A stretch of 64,000 nt of DNA from JAQGMV01 sp035626595 (GCA_035626595.1 DASPNJ010000056.1:5593-69592), one strand, 5' to 3'. Shown: positions 1 to 9,269, numbered from the stretch's first letter. Notes: generated from the sequence alone by a model not told the origin. Numbers and translations: made by a program.

Positions 1-760
1 CGAAAGGTCCTTCGAAAGCTCGCGGGTGTAGTCCTCGCCAGGACGCTCGAGGCTGGTCGAATCGCGCGCGTCGAAACCGGCCATCGCGTTCAGCATCAGC
101 GCGAGGTCTTCGGCGCTTTTCGCCATGGGCCCGGCCTGGTCGAGGCTGGAGGCGAAAGCGATCATGCCGTAGCGCGAGCACACGCCGTACGTCGGCTTCA
201 GCCCGCACACGCCGGTGAGCGCCGCCGGCTGGCGGATCGATCCGCCGGTATCGGTGCCGGTCGCGCCGGGCGCGAGCCGTGCCGCGACCGCCGCCGCGGA
301 GCCCCCGGAGCTGCCGCCGGGAACGGCTTGCGCGTCCCACGGATTGCGCACGGCGCCGTACCACGACGTTTCGTTCGACGAGCCCATCGCGAACTCGTCC
401 ATGTTCGTCTTGCCGAGCGTGACCGCGCCGGCCTCGTTCAGCCGTTCGACGACGTGCGCGTCGTACGGCGACACGAAATTGGAGAGCATTTTCGAGCCGC
501 ACGTCGAAAGCCAGCCCTTCGTGCAGAAGATGTCCTTGTGGGCGATCGGGATACCGGTGAGCGGCCCTGCCCGCCCCGCGGCGCGCGCTTTGTCCGCTTC
601 GCGTGCCTGCGCGAGGCTCCGCTCCTCGTCCAGCGTGATGAAACAGTTCAGCGTCGCGTTGTGCGTCTTGATGCGGTCGAGGAACGCTCGCGTCGCCTCG
701 ACACTGGACAGCTTGCGTGCGGCCAGCGCATCCGACAGTCCTTTGAGCGTGAGATCGTGC
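1..760 (-). CDS. gatA: Glu-tRNA(Gln)/Asp-tRNA(Asn) amidotransferase subunit A, N-terminal part (runs off the window)
   Basis: This is the glutamine amidase subunit of GatCAB, which amidates misacylated Glu-tRNA(Gln) or Asp-tRNA(Asn). About 253 residues are visible from a GTG start at 760, and the reading frame stays open to base 1. The amidase-signature features are present: Lys in AHKD near residue 76, the GGSSGGS loop near 151, and DTGGSIRQP with the likely nucleophile Ser near 176. It lies 7 bases after gatC, so the two are probably co-transcribed, with gatB expected beyond the edge. The only uncertainty is the truncation by the window. Confidence 0.95.
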
Positions 761-767
761 ACGGTCG

Positions 768-1055
768 CTACTCGATCACCTTCGGCACGAGGTACAGGCC
801 GCCCTCCACGCGCGGCGCGACCGACTGAAAGAGCGCGTGCTGATCGTGCTCGGTCACCGCGTCTTCGCGCAGGCGAAGTGTGACATCCTGCGCATGGGCC
901 ATCGGCTCCACACCGCTCACGTCAACCGCGCGCATCTCTTCGATCATGCCGAAGATGCGCTCGAGCTGAGCGAGCACGGCATCCACTTCGGCGTCTTCGA
1001 TCGCGATGCGGGCGAGCCGCGCCGCGCGCAGGACATCGTCGCGAGTAAGGGCCAT
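768..1055 (-). CDS. gatC: Glu-tRNA(Gln)/Asp-tRNA(Asn) amidotransferase subunit C
   Basis: GatC is the small subunit that wraps around GatA and stabilises the GatCAB complex. The 95-residue product has the family's usual size and features: an N-terminal helix with RLARIAIED, a central IFGMIEEMRAVDVSGVEPM segment and LREDAV. It is the first gene of a leftward gatC-gatA unit that diverges from mreB. I see no good Shine-Dalgarno sequence before the ATG at 1055; a TATAGC-like -10 sits about 20 bases upstream, so the leader may be very short. Confidence 0.95.
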   Translation of the reverse strand: MALTRDDVLRAARLARIAIEDAEVDAVLAQLERIFGMIEEMRAVDVSGVEPMAHAQDVTLRLREDAVTEHDQHALFQSVAPRVEGGLYLVPKVIE

Positions 1056-1149
1056 AAAAAGGGGGGTGTACAGCTATAAAAAGCGGGGCGGCATAGGGTA
1101 TCATACGCGGCTAATGCGCCGCACCAATCTCTATACCTGACAAAGACCT
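1056..1149. promoter_or_regulatory. Divergent gatC / mreB promoter region
   Basis: This 94-base gap separates the leftward gatCA genes from the rightward mre operon. A TATCAT hexamer at 1099-1104 is a reasonable -10 for mreB. On the other strand a TATAGC-like hexamer near 1073-1078 could serve gatC. No convincing -35 boxes are visible, so the promoter assignment is tentative. Confidence 0.35.
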
Positions 1150-2193
1150 ATGTTCGGTTTCCTGAGCAGTTACTTCAACGACGATCTGGCGATCGATCTC
1201 GGCACCGCGAACACGCTCATCTACATGCGCGGCAAGGGCATCGTGCTGGACGAGCCGTCGGTCGTCGCGATCCGCCAGGAAGGCGGGCCGAACGGCAAGA
1301 AAGTGATCCAGGAGGTCGGTATTGCGGCGAAGCAGATGCTGGGCCGCACGCCCGGCAACATCACCGCGATCCGTCCGATGAAGGACGGCGTGATCGCCGA
1401 TTTCACCGTCACCGAGCAGATGCTCAAGCACTTCATCCGCAAGGTGCACAACTCGCGGCTCTTCAAGCCGAGCCCCCGCATCATCATCTGCGTGCCGTGC
1501 GGCTCGACGCAGGTCGAGCGCCGCGCGATCCGCGAATCGGCGATCGGCGCGGGTGCCTCCCGCGTGTTCCTGATCGAAGAGCCGATGGCCGCCGCGATCG
1601 GGGCCGACCTGCCGGTGGGTGAAGCGACGGGCTCGATGGTGGTGGACGTCGGCGGCGGCACGACCGAAGTCGGCGTGATCGCGCTCGGCGGCCTCGTCTA
1701 CAAAGGCTCGATGCGCGTCGGCGGCGACAAGTTCGACGAAGCGATCATCAACTACATCCGCCGCAACTACGGCATGCTGATCGGCGAGACCACCGCCGAG
1801 CACATCAAGAAAGAGATCGGTTCCGCCTTTCCCGGCTCCGAAGTGCGCGAAAAGGAAGTTAAGGGCCGCAATCTCGCCGAAGGCATACCGCGCAGCTTCA
1901 CGATCTCCAGCAACGAAATCCTCGAAGCGCTGACAGATCCGCTGAACAGCATCGTGTCGGCCGTCAAATCCGCGCTCGAGCAGACGCCGCCGGAACTCGC
2001 GGCGGACATCGCCGAAAAAGGCATGGTGTTGACCGGCGGCGGCGCGCTGCTCCGCGACATCGACCGGTTGCTCATGGAAGAGACCGGCCTTCCGGTCGTC
2101 ATCGCCGACGATCCGCTGACGTGCGTCGCCCGCGGCTCCGGCAAGGCCCTCGAGAAAATGGAGCGGCTGGCGACCATATTCACTAACGATTAG
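1150..2193 (+). CDS. mreB: Rod shape-determining protein MreB (actin homologue)
   Basis: MreB polymerises as ATP-dependent filaments under the inner membrane and guides the elongasome during lateral wall growth. The 347-residue product is full length. It has the phosphate-1 motif DLGTANTLIY near residue 17, the phosphate-2 motif VVDVGGGTTEVGV near 165 and the adenosine motif LTGGGALL near 295. The N-terminal MFGFLSSYF is the usual membrane-binding amphipathic helix. It is the first gene of mreBCD-mrdA-rodA, and its TAG stop overlaps the GTG of mreC by one base. Confidence 0.98.
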   Translation: MFGFLSSYFNDDLAIDLGTANTLIYMRGKGIVLDEPSVVAIRQEGGPNGKKVIQEVGIAAKQMLGRTPGNITAIRPMKDGVIADFTVTEQMLKHFIRKVHNSRLFKPSPRIIICVPCGSTQVERRAIRESAIGAGASRVFLIEEPMAAAIGADLPVGEATGSMVVDVGGGTTEVGVIALGGLVYKGSMRVGGDKFDEAIINYIRRNYGMLIGETTAEHIKKEIGSAFPGSEVREKEVKGRNLAEGIPRSFTISSNEILEALTDPLNSIVSAVKSALEQTPPELAADIAEKGMVLTGGGALLRDIDRLLMEETGLPVVIADDPLTCVARGSGKALEKMERLATIFTND

Positions 2194-3107
2194 TGGAATC
2201 CGCACCGCCGCCGTTTTTCCGAACCGGTCCCAGCCCCCTCGCCCGACTTTTCATCTTCACGATCCTCGCTCTGGTGCTGCTCGGCACCGACGCGCGGCTC
2301 AGGTATCTCGAGACCGTCCGGCAGATCGTTTCGGTGGTCATCTACCCGCTTCAGCGCATCGCCGGCGCGCCGTTGAGCATCGCCACGCGCGTGTCCGACT
2401 TCTTCACCACCCAGAGCTCGCTGCAGACCGAGAACGCAAAGCTCTCGCAGCAGACGCTCACGCAATCGGCGCAGTTGCAGCAGCTCGCCCTGCTCCAGAC
2501 GGAGAACGAGCACCTGCGCAAGCTCCTCGGCGCGCGCGAGCGGCTCAAGTCCCGCAGCTCGTTCGCCGAGGTGCTGTACGCCGCGCGCGATCCCTTCTCA
2601 CGGCGCGTGTGGATCGACAAGGGCTCACAGGAGGAGGTGCAGCCGGGCCAGCCGGTGATCGACGGCAACGGCGTCGTCGGTCAGGTGACGCGCGTCATGC
2701 CGTGGCTATCGGAGGTGACGCTCATCACCGACAAGGGCCATCTCGTCCCGGTGCTCAACACCCGCAACGGCGTTCGCGCGGTCCTCGGCGGCACCGGCAG
2801 CGGCGACACCCTCGAGCTCAAATTCGTGCCGCTCAACGCGGACTTCGAGGTCGGTGACCAGCTCGTGACCTCCGGGATCGACGGCGTCTATCCGCCAGGG
2901 CTTCCCGTCGCGCAGATCGTCAACATCGAGCGCAATGCCGCTTTCATCTTCGCGCGCATCCTGTGCAAGCCGCTCGCGGGCGTGAGCAGCCACCGCCAGG
3001 TGCTGGTCGTGCATGCGGAGCGGAAAATTCCGGAGCGCCCGGCGGAAGAGGAACCGAAGAAGGCGGCGCCGGCGAAGAAGGGACGGCGCGGAGGCGCCGG
3101 GGCATGA
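2193..3107 (+). CDS. mreC: Rod shape-determining protein MreC
   Basis: MreC is the bitopic periplasmic scaffold that links MreB filaments to PBP2/RodA. The 304-residue product has one membrane segment at about residues 15-32, a periplasmic coiled coil (about 70-110, rich in QLQQLALLQTENEHL) and the beta-rich MreC core with YPPGLPVAQIV near 235. The C-terminal tail is rich in Lys, Arg and Ala. The GTG start at 2193 is inside the mreB stop codon, which argues for translational coupling. Confidence 0.95.
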   Translation: MESAPPPFFRTGPSPLARLFIFTILALVLLGTDARLRYLETVRQIVSVVIYPLQRIAGAPLSIATRVSDFFTTQSSLQTENAKLSQQTLTQSAQLQQLALLQTENEHLRKLLGARERLKSRSSFAEVLYAARDPFSRRVWIDKGSQEEVQPGQPVIDGNGVVGQVTRVMPWLSEVTLITDKGHLVPVLNTRNGVRAVLGGTGSGDTLELKFVPLNADFEVGDQLVTSGIDGVYPPGLPVAQIVNIERNAAFIFARILCKPLAGVSSHRQVLVVHAERKIPERPAEEEPKKAAPAKKGRRGGAGA

Positions 3108-3109
3108 CT

Positions 3110-3151
3110 TTCACCCCCATCCCCGACCCTTTCCCCGTCAAGGGGGAAGGG
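3110..3151 (+). repeat. Small intergenic GC-rich inverted repeat between mreC and mreD
   Basis: CCCTTTCCCC at 3127-3136 can pair with GGGGGAAGGG at 3142-3151. The block resembles the longer CCCTCACC...GGTGAGGG element at 41910-41991 and is probably a relic of that family. It pushes mreC and mreD apart by 76 bases, whereas the other mre genes overlap. Confidence 0.5.
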
Positions 3152-3183
3152 AAATTCGACCGCGCGAGAGCGCGAACCTAAAG

Positions 3184-3696
3184 ATGGATGTAGTAGCCCG
3201 CCACGAGATCCTCCTCCCGGTAAAGCCCGGGTTCATCGTCGCGACCCTCACCGGCGCCGTGCTGCTGAACATGATGCCGTGGACCGGCTGGATGGCCTGG
3301 CTGCGGCCCGATTTCGTGGCGCTCGTCGTCCTTTACTGGGTGATCGACCAGCCGCGCCGGGTGGGATTCATGGTCGCTTTCCTGCTCGGGTTGCTCGTGG
3401 ACGTTGCGGAAGGCGCGCTGCTCGGCCAGCATGCGCTCTCGTATACGATCCTCACCTACGCGGGGATCGCGCTCGCGCGGCGGGTGCGCATGTTCAGCCC
3501 GGCCGCGCAGATGGTGCACGTGATACCGCTCTTTCTGCTGAACGACGTGGTGGTGATAGGCATCCGGATGCTCGCCGGCGCGGATTTCCCGGGTTACCGC
3601 TACTACATCAGCGGCATCGTCGCCGGTGCGCTGTGGCCGCTGGTGGCGCTGCTGCTGAGACTGCCGCAGCGCCCGCGAGAGAACGACCATGGCTGA
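3184..3696 (+). CDS. mreD: Rod shape-determining protein MreD
   Basis: MreD is a small polytopic inner-membrane protein of the elongasome. I chose the ATG at 3184 (MDVVARHEILLPVKPGF), giving 170 residues, the family's usual size. The open frame extends upstream only through intergenic repeat sequence. Four to five membrane segments are visible, including FIVATLTGAVLLNMMP, FVALVVLYWVI and MVAFLLGLLVDVAEGALLG. Its last 8 bases overlap the start of mrdA. Confidence 0.93.
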   Translation: MDVVARHEILLPVKPGFIVATLTGAVLLNMMPWTGWMAWLRPDFVALVVLYWVIDQPRRVGFMVAFLLGLLVDVAEGALLGQHALSYTILTYAGIALARRVRMFSPAAQMVHVIPLFLLNDVVVIGIRMLAGADFPGYRYYISGIVAGALWPLVALLLRLPQRPRENDHG

Positions 3697-5587
3697 GCTC
3701 AACATCACGCCGGGCGTGGAGCTGCGCGACGCCGAGCGCGAGCTGCACGGCTTCAGGCTGCGCCTGGGCATCGCGTCCACTTTCGTGGTGGTCATGTTCG
3801 GGCTGCTCTTCGCGCGCTTCATCTACCTGCAGCTCGTGATGCACGAGCACTACCACACGCTGGCGGAAGCGAACCGCATCTCGATCCTGCCGATCGTGCC
3901 CAACCGCGGCATCATCGTCGATCGCAACGGCGTCGTGCTCGCCACCAACTACTCCGCCTACACGCTGGAAATCACGCCGAGCAAGGTCGAGCACCTCGAC
4001 AACACGATCGAGGAGCTCGCGACGCTGGTCGAGATCAGCGCACGCGACCGCCGGCGCTTCAAGAAGCTGCTCGAGGAAAGCAAGCGCTTCGAGAGTCTGC
4101 CGATACGCACGCGGCTGACCGACGAGGAGATCGCGCGCTTCGCCGCGCACAAGTACCGTTTTCCCGGCGTGGACGTGCGCGCGCGGCTGTTCCGCGAATA
4201 CCCGCAGGGCGAGCTCTTCTCGCACGTGATCGGCCACATCGGGCGCATCAGCCAGAAGGACCTCGACCGCCTCGAGACCGAGGAGCGGCTGTCGAACTAT
4301 CGTGGCACCGACTACATCGGCAAGACCGGTCTCGAGTACAGCTACGAGGAGCACCTGCACGGCACGACCGGCGTCGAGCAGGTGGAAGTCGACTCGGGCG
4401 GACGGGCGGTGCGGTCGCTGTCGCGCACCTCGCCGATGTCGGGCAGCAATCTCGTGCTCAAGCTCGACGCGCGGCTGCAGGAAGTCGTGTATCGCGCGTT
4501 CGGCGAACGCCGCGGCGCGCTGGTGGCGATCGAGCCCTCCACCGGCGGCGTGCTCGCGTTCGTGAGCAAGCCGGGCTTCGACCCGAATCTGTTCGTCGAC
4601 GGCATCGATCCGCAGAACTGGAACGAGCTTAATACCTCGCCCGACAAGCCGATGCTCAACCGGGCGATGAACGGCACGTATCCGCCGGGATCGACGTTCA
4701 AGCCCTTCATGGCGCTGGCCGCGCTCTTTTTCGGCAAGCGCACGCCCTCGCAGGCGATCTCGGACCCGGGCTATTTCAACTTCGGCGGACACACTTTCCG
4801 CGACGACAAGGTCGGCGGCCACGGCTACGTGGACATGTACAAGTCCATCGTGGTGTCCTGCGACACGTACTACTACCACCTCGCGAACGACATGGGGATC
4901 GATCTCATCTCCCGCTTCATGGGGATGCTCGGCTTCGGCAGCCGCACCGGGATCGACATCGCGGGCGAATCGACCGGGGTGCTGCCGTCGCAGGAATGGA
5001 AGATGCGCCGCTTCAAGCAGAAGTGGTACGCCGGCGAGACGATCAGCATCGGCATCGGACAGGGCTACAACTCGTATACGCCGCTCCAGCTTGCCGCGGC
5101 GACCGCCACGCTCGCGAACGACGGCGTGATGTACCGGCCGCATATCGTCAATTACGTCGAAGACGTGCACAAGAAGGAGCGCACGTACATCGAACCGAAG
5201 CCGTGGCGCACGCTCGACGTCAGGCGGGAGCACATCTCCATCATCAGGAACGCGATGGTGGGCGTGAACCGGGAAGGCACCGGCGCTCGCGCGTTCGCGG
5301 GCGCGCCCTACACGCACGCGGGCAAGACGGGGACCGCGCAGGTGTACAGCCTCAAAGGCGACAAATACGTGGCCAGCCGCGTCGCCGAGCATCTTCGCGA
5401 TCATGCGCTCTTCATCGCCTATGCGCCGGCGGACAAGCCGACGATCGCGCTCGCGGTGATCGTCGAGAACTCGGGCTTCGGCGCGCGCGCCGCCGCGCCG
5501 ATCGCGCGGCAGGTGTTCGACTACTGGCTGCTCGGAAAGGAACCAGCACGCCCGGCCAAGGACGACGACGATGCACCCTCTCATTAG
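3689..5587 (+). CDS. mrdA: Penicillin-binding protein 2 (elongasome transpeptidase)
   Basis: PBP2 is the class B transpeptidase that crosslinks new peptidoglycan for side-wall growth, working with the RodA glycosyltransferase. The 632-residue protein has an N-terminal membrane anchor (about residues 27-50) and a pedestal domain. The transpeptidase domain carries active-site GSTFK with Ser near 335, SCD near 390 and KTGTAQ with Lys near 546. It overlaps mreD by 8 bases and rodA by 17 bases, so the block is one translationally coupled operon. Confidence 0.97.
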   Translation: MAELNITPGVELRDAERELHGFRLRLGIASTFVVVMFGLLFARFIYLQLVMHEHYHTLAEANRISILPIVPNRGIIVDRNGVVLATNYSAYTLEITPSKVEHLDNTIEELATLVEISARDRRRFKKLLEESKRFESLPIRTRLTDEEIARFAAHKYRFPGVDVRARLFREYPQGELFSHVIGHIGRISQKDLDRLETEERLSNYRGTDYIGKTGLEYSYEEHLHGTTGVEQVEVDSGGRAVRSLSRTSPMSGSNLVLKLDARLQEVVYRAFGERRGALVAIEPSTGGVLAFVSKPGFDPNLFVDGIDPQNWNELNTSPDKPMLNRAMNGTYPPGSTFKPFMALAALFFGKRTPSQAISDPGYFNFGGHTFRDDKVGGHGYVDMYKSIVVSCDTYYYHLANDMGIDLISRFMGMLGFGSRTGIDIAGESTGVLPSQEWKMRRFKQKWYAGETISIGIGQGYNSYTPLQLAAATATLANDGVMYRPHIVNYVEDVHKKERTYIEPKPWRTLDVRREHISIIRNAMVGVNREGTGARAFAGAPYTHAGKTGTAQVYSLKGDKYVASRVAEHLRDHALFIAYAPADKPTIALAVIVENSGFGARAAAPIARQVFDYWLLGKEPARPAKDDDDAPSH

Positions 5588-6674
5588 GCGCGTCGGCCGC
5601 TTCTTCGCCGGGCATCTGGATCAGCCGCTGCTCGGGGCGGTGCTGCTGCTCATGTTCACGGGCCTGGTCGTGCTCTACAGCGCTTCGAACCAGAGCTTTC
5701 CGCGCATCTCCAGCCAGCTTCTCAACATGATGGTCGCGCTGGGCGTGATGTGGGTGTTCGCGAACATCCCGCCGCACTACCTCATGCGCCTGTCGGTGCC
5801 GGTATACATCGTCGGCCTGATCCTGCTCCTCGGGGTCGCGTTCTTCGGCCAGATCGTCAACGGCGCGCGGCGCTGGCTGGACCTGGGCGTCACGCGCATC
5901 CAGCCTTCCGAGCTCATGAAGATCGCGGTGCCGCTGATGCTGGCGTGGTACTTCGACCGCTACGAAGCCACGCTGCGGCTCAAGAACTACGTGATCGGCG
6001 GCGTGCTCCTGATCATCCCGGTGCTGCTCATCGCCCGGCAGCCGGACCTCGGCACCGCCGTGCTCATTTTCGCGAGCGGCTGCTACGTGATTTTCCTGGC
6101 CGGCTTGTCCTGGCGCGTTATCGCGGCGCTCTTCGTCGCGGGTGCAGCGAGCCTCCCGGTGCTGTGGTCGGTGCTGCACGACTACCAGCGTCAGCGCCTG
6201 CTGACGCTGCTCGATCCGGCGAAGGACCCGCTCGGCGCCGGTTACCACACCATCCAGTCCACGATCGCGGTCGGGTCCGGCGGCATCGCCGGCAAAGGGT
6301 GGCTCTCGGGCTCGCAGACGCATCTCGATTTCATTCCGGAGCGCACGACCGACTTCATCTTCGCCGTGTACTCGGAGGAGTTCGGGCTCATCGGCACCGG
6401 CGTGCTGCTGATCCTGTTCCTGCTCGTCATTGCGCGCGGCGCGGCGATCACCCTGAACGCGCCGACGCTCTTCGCGCGGCTCCTGGGCGGCGCGATCACG
6501 CTCACCTTCTTCACCTACGCCTTCGTCAACATGGGCATGGTGAGCGGCATCCTGCCGGTGGTCGGCGTGCCGCTGCCGCTCGTGAGCTACGGCGGCACCT
6601 CGCTCGTGACGATCTGCCTCGGATTCGGCATCCTCATGAGCATCCACACACACAGGAAGCTCGTACAGACGTGA
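5571..6674 (+). CDS. rodA: Peptidoglycan glycosyltransferase RodA
   Basis: RodA is the SEDS-family polymerase that makes glycan strands from lipid II during elongation. The 367-residue product has about ten membrane segments and the SEDS motifs RRWLDLG near residue 101, QPSELMKIAVPL near 110, QPDLGTA near 155 and VSYGGTS near the C-terminus. The ATG at 5571 lies inside the end of mrdA. The next gene, rlpA, acts on glycan strands as well. Confidence 0.97.
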   Translation: MHPLIRRVGRFFAGHLDQPLLGAVLLLMFTGLVVLYSASNQSFPRISSQLLNMMVALGVMWVFANIPPHYLMRLSVPVYIVGLILLLGVAFFGQIVNGARRWLDLGVTRIQPSELMKIAVPLMLAWYFDRYEATLRLKNYVIGGVLLIIPVLLIARQPDLGTAVLIFASGCYVIFLAGLSWRVIAALFVAGAASLPVLWSVLHDYQRQRLLTLLDPAKDPLGAGYHTIQSTIAVGSGGIAGKGWLSGSQTHLDFIPERTTDFIFAVYSEEFGLIGTGVLLILFLLVIARGAAITLNAPTLFARLLGGAITLTFFTYAFVNMGMVSGILPVVGVPLPLVSYGGTSLVTICLGFGILMSIHTHRKLVQT

Positions 6675-6683
6675 ACAACCCGT

Positions 6684-6770
6684 CGTCATTCCCGCGCAGG
6701 CGGGAATCCAGGCGCAGTTGAGCCCCGGCTGGAGCCGGTTCTGGACCCCCGCCTCCGCGGGGGTGACGGT
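6684..6770 (+). repeat. REP-type palindromic repeat overlapping the 5' end of rlpA
   Basis: GTCATTCCCGCGCAGGCGGG and the mirrored CCCCCGCCTCCGCGGGGGTGAC face each other around a shorter CCAG...CTGG pairing. The same two-armed element, with a different centre, recurs at 30672-30741. It lies after the rodA stop and runs into the rlpA coding frame, where it encodes the peptide WTPASAGVT. Confidence 0.85.
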
Positions 6771-7854
6771 TACGGCATCTGCGCTTGCATTCGTGGCAGC
6801 TCTGGCCGGTTGCGCGAGCGCGCCACGGCAATCCGAACCATCAGCACGAACCGAGCGTCCGGCACCCCGCATCTCGCGCGCGCCTTCGACGGCGCCGAGC
6901 CAGCCGGCGCCGCCCCGTACCCCGCGCGGCGGCGGTTACTACCTCGACGACGGTCCTGGCGACGCTCCACCGGCGGATCTCGAGAGCGTTCCCGAGCCGG
7001 TGCCGCAGCTCGAGCCGCTCGTGCGCGGCACAATGCGGCCCTACGTCGTGCTGGGACAGACCTTCACGCCGATGACCGAGCTGACGCCGTACAAAGCGCG
7101 CGGTGTCGCGACCTGGTACGGACGCCGCTATCACGGCAAGCCGACGTCTTCGGGCGAGATCTACGACATGTACGCGATCAGCGCGGCGCATCCGACGCTG
7201 CCGATACCGAGCTACGCGCGGGTCACGAACGTCGCCAACGGCCGTTCGGTGATCGTACGGATCAACGACCGCGGGCCCTTCCTCGACAACCGGCTGATCG
7301 ATCTTTCGTACACCGCCGCACACCGGCTCGGCGTCCTCGCCGGCGGCAGCGCGGTGGTCGAGGTGGAATCGATCATTCCCGACGCGGGCAGCGGCACGAT
7401 GCTCGCGAGCGCGCCGCGTTCACGCGCCGCAGCGGCGAGATCCGCGGCCGTTGCGCGTGCAGTCGCATCGCCGCCGGCGGCAGTGGCTTCCGCACCGCCA
7501 CGCGCGGCCGAAGACGCCGACCCGATACTCGCGATCGCCATGGCCGCGCGGCACATCCACCCCGCCGCGGCCGCGGATGCCATGCCGGCGGTCGCTCCGG
7601 CGCCGAAGGAAACGCCGCCCGATCCCACCGGTATCTATCTCCAGCTCGGGGCGTTCGGCTCGCGCGAAAACGCCGAGAGCTATCTCATGCGCGCCCGGGT
7701 GCAGTTCGACTGGCTGGCCGAACGGCTGCAGGTGCGCGCTCGCGAAGGCCTCTACCGCGTGCACGCCGGGCCGTATGCGTCGCACGCGGATGCGCGGCAG
7801 GCGGCGGAGCGCATTGCGTTGACGCTGGGCAGCCGCCCGATGGTAAGCCGCTGA
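6718..7854 (+). CDS. rlpA: Septal ring lytic transglycosylase RlpA family lipoprotein
   Basis: RlpA proteins are outer-membrane lipoproteins that cleave peptide-free glycan strands. A lipobox (AALAGC) follows a hydrophobic stretch. A Pro-rich linker leads to the double-psi beta-barrel domain (GVATWYGRRYHGKPTSSGE, then VRINDRGPFLDNRLIDLS). A C-terminal SPOR domain starts at YLQLGAFGSRENAESYL. The start is unsure: TTG 6718 gives 378 residues whose N-terminus is encoded by a dispersed repeat, and GTG 6763 (VTVTASALAF) also fits. Either way the signal peptide partly derives from repeat DNA. Confidence 0.88.
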   Translation: MSPGWSRFWTPASAGVTVTASALAFVAALAGCASAPRQSEPSARTERPAPRISRAPSTAPSQPAPPRTPRGGGYYLDDGPGDAPPADLESVPEPVPQLEPLVRGTMRPYVVLGQTFTPMTELTPYKARGVATWYGRRYHGKPTSSGEIYDMYAISAAHPTLPIPSYARVTNVANGRSVIVRINDRGPFLDNRLIDLSYTAAHRLGVLAGGSAVVEVESIIPDAGSGTMLASAPRSRAAAARSAAVARAVASPPAAVASAPPRAAEDADPILAIAMAARHIHPAAAADAMPAVAPAPKETPPDPTGIYLQLGAFGSRENAESYLMRARVQFDWLAERLQVRAREGLYRVHAGPYASHADARQAAERIALTLGSRPMVSR

Positions 7855-7882
7855 CGCGTCTTACCGGTGCTGCTGCAGGGCC

Positions 7883-7935
7883 GGTGAACGAACAGAAGGA
7901 AACCGATGATGGTTTCCCTCGGTAACCTCCCTGCC
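7883..7935 (+). repeat. Hairpin element, copy A (rlpA / hslU)
   Basis: GAACGAACAGAAGGAAACC is followed, after a short loop, by GGTTTCCCTC and the tail GGTAACCTCCCTGCC. It lies between the convergent ends of rlpA and hslU and could end transcription of either. One of eight copies of the element in this window; the stem here has one mismatch. Confidence 0.75.
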
Positions 7936-7940
7936 TTCGG

Positions 7941-9257
7941 CTAGAGCACGTAGCGGGCGAGGTCTTCGGAGCCGGCGAGGTCTTTCAGCCGCTCGTCGAC
8001 GTACGCGGAGTCCACGACGATCGTCTCGCCGCCATGCTTCGCGGCATTGAACGAGATGTCCTCGAGCAGCCGCTCCATGACGGTGTAGAGGCGCCGCGCG
8101 CCGATGTTCTCGGTCTTTTCGTTCACCTGCCATGCGATCTCGGCCAGACGCCGGATCGCTTCCGGGCGGAAGTCGAGCTTCACGTTCTCCGTCGCGAGCA
8201 GCGCCTCGTACTGACGCACGAGGCAGGCGTCGGTGTTGGTCAGGATCTGCTCGAAATCGGTGACGGACAGGCTCGCGAGCTCGACGCGGATCGGGAAGCG
8301 GCCCTGGAGCTCCGGAATGAGATCCGACGGCTTCGACAGATGGAATGCGCCGCTCGCGATGAACAGAATGTGATCGGTCTTGATCATGCCGTATTTCGTC
8401 GAGACCGTCGTGCCTTCGACCAGCGGCAGGAGGTCGCGCTGCACGCCCTGACGCGAGACATCCGCGCCGTGCGTCTCGGACCGGCTCGTGATCTTGTCCA
8501 TCTCGTCGAGAAACACGATGCCGTTCTGCTCGACGTTGCGGAGCGCCTGCGATTTCAGGTCGTCGTCGTTCACGAGCTTCGCAGCCTCCTCGTCGGTGAG
8601 GAGCTTCATCGCGTCGCGGATCTTCAACTTCCGCACGCGCTTACGGGTCTGTCCGAGGTTCTGGAACATGTTCTGGATCTGCGCGGTGAGATCCTCCATG
8701 CCGGGCGGCGCGAAGATCTCCATGGACGTCTGCAGCGCGGAGGTCTCGATCTCGATCTCCTTGTCGTCGAGATCGCCTTCGCGCAGCTTCTTGCGGAATT
8801 TCTGGCGCGTGGCCGAGTCGCTCTCGACGGCCGACCCGGAGTAATCGCGCGCGGCCGGGAGCAGCACGTCGAGGACGCGGTCCTCTGCGAGGTCCTCGGC
8901 CTGGTGGCGCACTTTGCGCGTGGCGTGCTCGCGCGCTTCCTTGATCGCGGTCTCGACGAGATCGCGCACGATCGTGTCGACGTCGCGCCCGACGTAGCCG
9001 ACCTCCGTGAACTTCGTCGCTTCGACTTTCACGAACGGTGCATCGGCAAGCCGCGCCAGCCGCCGCGCGATCTCCGTCTTGCCGACACCGGTTGGCCCGA
9101 TCATCAGGATGTTCTTCGGCGTGATCTCCTGGCGCAGCGGGTCGCCCACCTGCTGCCGGCGCCAGCGATTGCGCAGCGCGACCGCGACGGCGCGCTTCGC
9201 GTCCGCCTGGCCGATGATGTGTTTATCCAGCTCGTGAACGATTTCTTGCGGAGTCAT
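7941..9257 (-). CDS. hslU: ATP-dependent protease ATPase subunit HslU
   Basis: HslU (ClpY) is the AAA+ hexamer that unfolds substrates for the HslV peptidase. The 438-residue product is full length. Walker A is GPTGVGKTEIARRLA near residue 55, followed by GYVGRDVDTIVRDL, the intermediate domain, and Walker B IVFLDEMDKI near 248. The C-terminus ends LARYVL, as expected for the tail that activates HslV. It lies 12 bases after hslV in the usual hslVU operon. Confidence 0.97.
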   Translation of the reverse strand: MTPQEIVHELDKHIIGQADAKRAVAVALRNRWRRQQVGDPLRQEITPKNILMIGPTGVGKTEIARRLARLADAPFVKVEATKFTEVGYVGRDVDTIVRDLVETAIKEAREHATRKVRHQAEDLAEDRVLDVLLPAARDYSGSAVESDSATRQKFRKKLREGDLDDKEIEIETSALQTSMEIFAPPGMEDLTAQIQNMFQNLGQTRKRVRKLKIRDAMKLLTDEEAAKLVNDDDLKSQALRNVEQNGIVFLDEMDKITSRSETHGADVSRQGVQRDLLPLVEGTTVSTKYGMIKTDHILFIASGAFHLSKPSDLIPELQGRFPIRVELASLSVTDFEQILTNTDACLVRQYEALLATENVKLDFRPEAIRRLAEIAWQVNEKTENIGARRLYTVMERLLEDISFNAAKHGGETIVVDSAYVDERLKDLAGSEDLARYVL

Positions 9258-9269
9258 TGAACGCGGACG

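Noticed and set aside
1111..2205. Long minus-strand frame of 364 codons opposite mreB
   Set aside because: It is the antisense shadow of a certain gene in high-GC DNA. The product is rich in Arg, Asp, His and Ala with no domain.
3608..5584. Minus-strand frame of 658 codons opposite mrdA
   Set aside because: Shadow of PBP2, with no recognisable motif and low-complexity Arg/Val/Asp content.
7883..7935. 16S rRNA fragment, because of the CACCTCCTTTC-like tail in the hairpin element
   Set aside because: Only the short tail resembles 16S. The stem and flanks do not match helix 45, so these are repeats and not rRNA pieces.
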